DNA of 64,000 nucleotides. Origin: Bryobacterales bacterium. GTDB taxonomy: Bacteria > Acidobacteriota > Terriglobia > Bryobacterales > Bryobacteraceae. This document shows positions 63,566 to 64,000 of the stretch, one piece after another. The position numbers were made by a program, and so were the translations under genes. The stretch spans positions 1 through 64,000 of the forward strand of contig JAFAQY010000088.1 of the NCBI GenBank assembly GCA_019261985.1. Reading direction: 5' to 3'. The notes below the pieces were generated by a model, which ran no database searches, was not told where the DNA came from, and saw only the letters and a list, made by a program, of their open reading frames with translations. Numbering within the stretch: position 1 is the first letter of the stretch; every line of letters begins with the position of its first letter.

Positions 63566-64000
63566 CTCCATCAAAGCGGGCGCGATTGCCGCCGCGATCT
63601 GCGCATTCGGATTACTGGCAGGGATGGCGCTGGCGCATGAGACGCTGACCACAACCGTCCTTTTCGACCGCGAAATCGTCCGGATCTTGAGTAAGCACTG
63701 CGTGATGTGTCATGACCAAGGCGGCCCATCTTTTCCGCTGGATACTTATGAACAGACTTTTCTTCAACGCCGTAAGATCCGAGCCGAAATCATTGCGCGC
63801 CACATGCCGCCCTGGGCTGCTGTGCCCGGCTACGGACAGTTCGCGAACGATAACAGCCTGACGCTACAGGAGACCCAATTTATCGTGTCCTGGGTTGAGG
63901 GTTTAGGCCCGCGCAACTCCGGGACTGTGTTCACCAACGTTGCAGGCGCCGATGCGGCCCGTCCAAATGAGATCAGGGCACATGCGGACGCCGGCCATTG
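63549..64000 (+). CDS. c-type cytochrome, N-terminal part (cut by window end)
   Basis: Open from ATG 63549 (or GTG 63558) to the window edge, about 150 residues. A signal peptide (ending GMALA), then HCVMCHDQGG with heme-binding Cys51, Cys54 and His55. IIARHMPPWAAVPGYGQFAN follows, the pattern of acidobacterial cytochromes that precede copper-type monooxygenase or other oxidase domains. It overlaps the metal-domain gene by 17 bases. The rest lies outside the window. Confidence 0.8.
   Translation, partial: MLPVNSSIKAGAIAAAICAFGLLAGMALAHETLTTTVLFDREIVRILSKHCVMCHDQGGPSFPLDTYEQTFLQRRKIRAEIIARHMPPWAAVPGYGQFANDNSLTLQETQFIVSWVEGLGPRNSGTVFTNVAGADAARPNEIRAHADAGH

Overview
The window reads as one contiguous stretch of a chromosome from a Gram-negative acidobacterium, most likely of the Solibacter/Bryobacter type. 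The evidence is: lpxB (lipid A, hence an outer membrane); a TIGR03435-type secreted protein; a VWFA-related acidobacterial protein; a kumamolisin-like protease ending in a TIGR03437-type module; an ADOP-type MacB/FtsX permease; and many short secreted families typical of that phylum. The DNA is GC-rich, densely coded, with many ATGA/GTGA start-stop overlaps. I see no rRNA, tRNA, CRISPR array, prophage or complete insertion sequence.

Layout. 1-9.1 kb (minus strand): msrA-rimO-yacG-pgpA-propeller protein-cinA, an RRM protein, and an operon of a TIGR00300 ornithine/arginine enzyme, queF and a coiled-coil methyltransferase. 9.1-15.2 kb (minus): DUF4159, VWA/GATase-like, caspase/C13-like and BatA-like genes, a Bat-type envelope operon without its MoxR. 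15.5-17.8 kb (minus): two DUF6152 proteins flanking two 'GHWxGDT' secreted proteins. 17.9-22.9 kb (minus): mutase-trmFO-xerC-selA. 23-25.7 kb (plus): a MoxR/ChlI-like AAA+ ATPase and its VWA partner. 25.8-31.2 kb: a decayed DUF433/DUF5615 toxin-antitoxin pair, a PqiA-like membrane protein, a truncated nucleotidyltransferase, pnp-rpsO and a remnant of an RND pump. 31.2-35.4 kb (plus): lpxB, a second DUF6152/GHWxGDT pair and two tandem CDRACLEG-type proteins. 35.8-47.1 kb (plus): a permease broken by an in-frame TAA, a hydrolase, three glycosyltransferases, TIGR03435, a VOC protein, a radical SAM enzyme and a polysaccharide flippase. 47.2-50.4 kb: S53 protease and a small protein. 50.4-55.8 kb: outer-membrane barrel, ABC exporter, then the most interesting block: a secreted proline-rich protein ending in an LPRTA sorting signal, a VWA protein and a class D-like sortase. 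55.9-59.6 kb (plus): DUF1385, prfA, prmC, a methyltransferase. 59.7-64 kb: secreted proteins including a heavy-metal-binding-domain protein and the start of a c-type cytochrome.

The best candidate for an under-described system is the sortase block at 53.0-55.8 kb: a substrate with an LPxTA signal, a VWA protein and a sortase in one operon of a Gram-negative bacterium. Second is the DUF6152/GHWxGDT pairing, seen at two loci, in which all three DUF6152 proteins are predicted to begin with His-His after signal-peptide cleavage and share an internal NPH motif. A third theme is a dispersed hairpin repeat (consensus close to GTRGGRCRRGCT plus its inverted partner) that occurs at several intergenic sites and, in two places, lies inside signal-peptide coding sequence.
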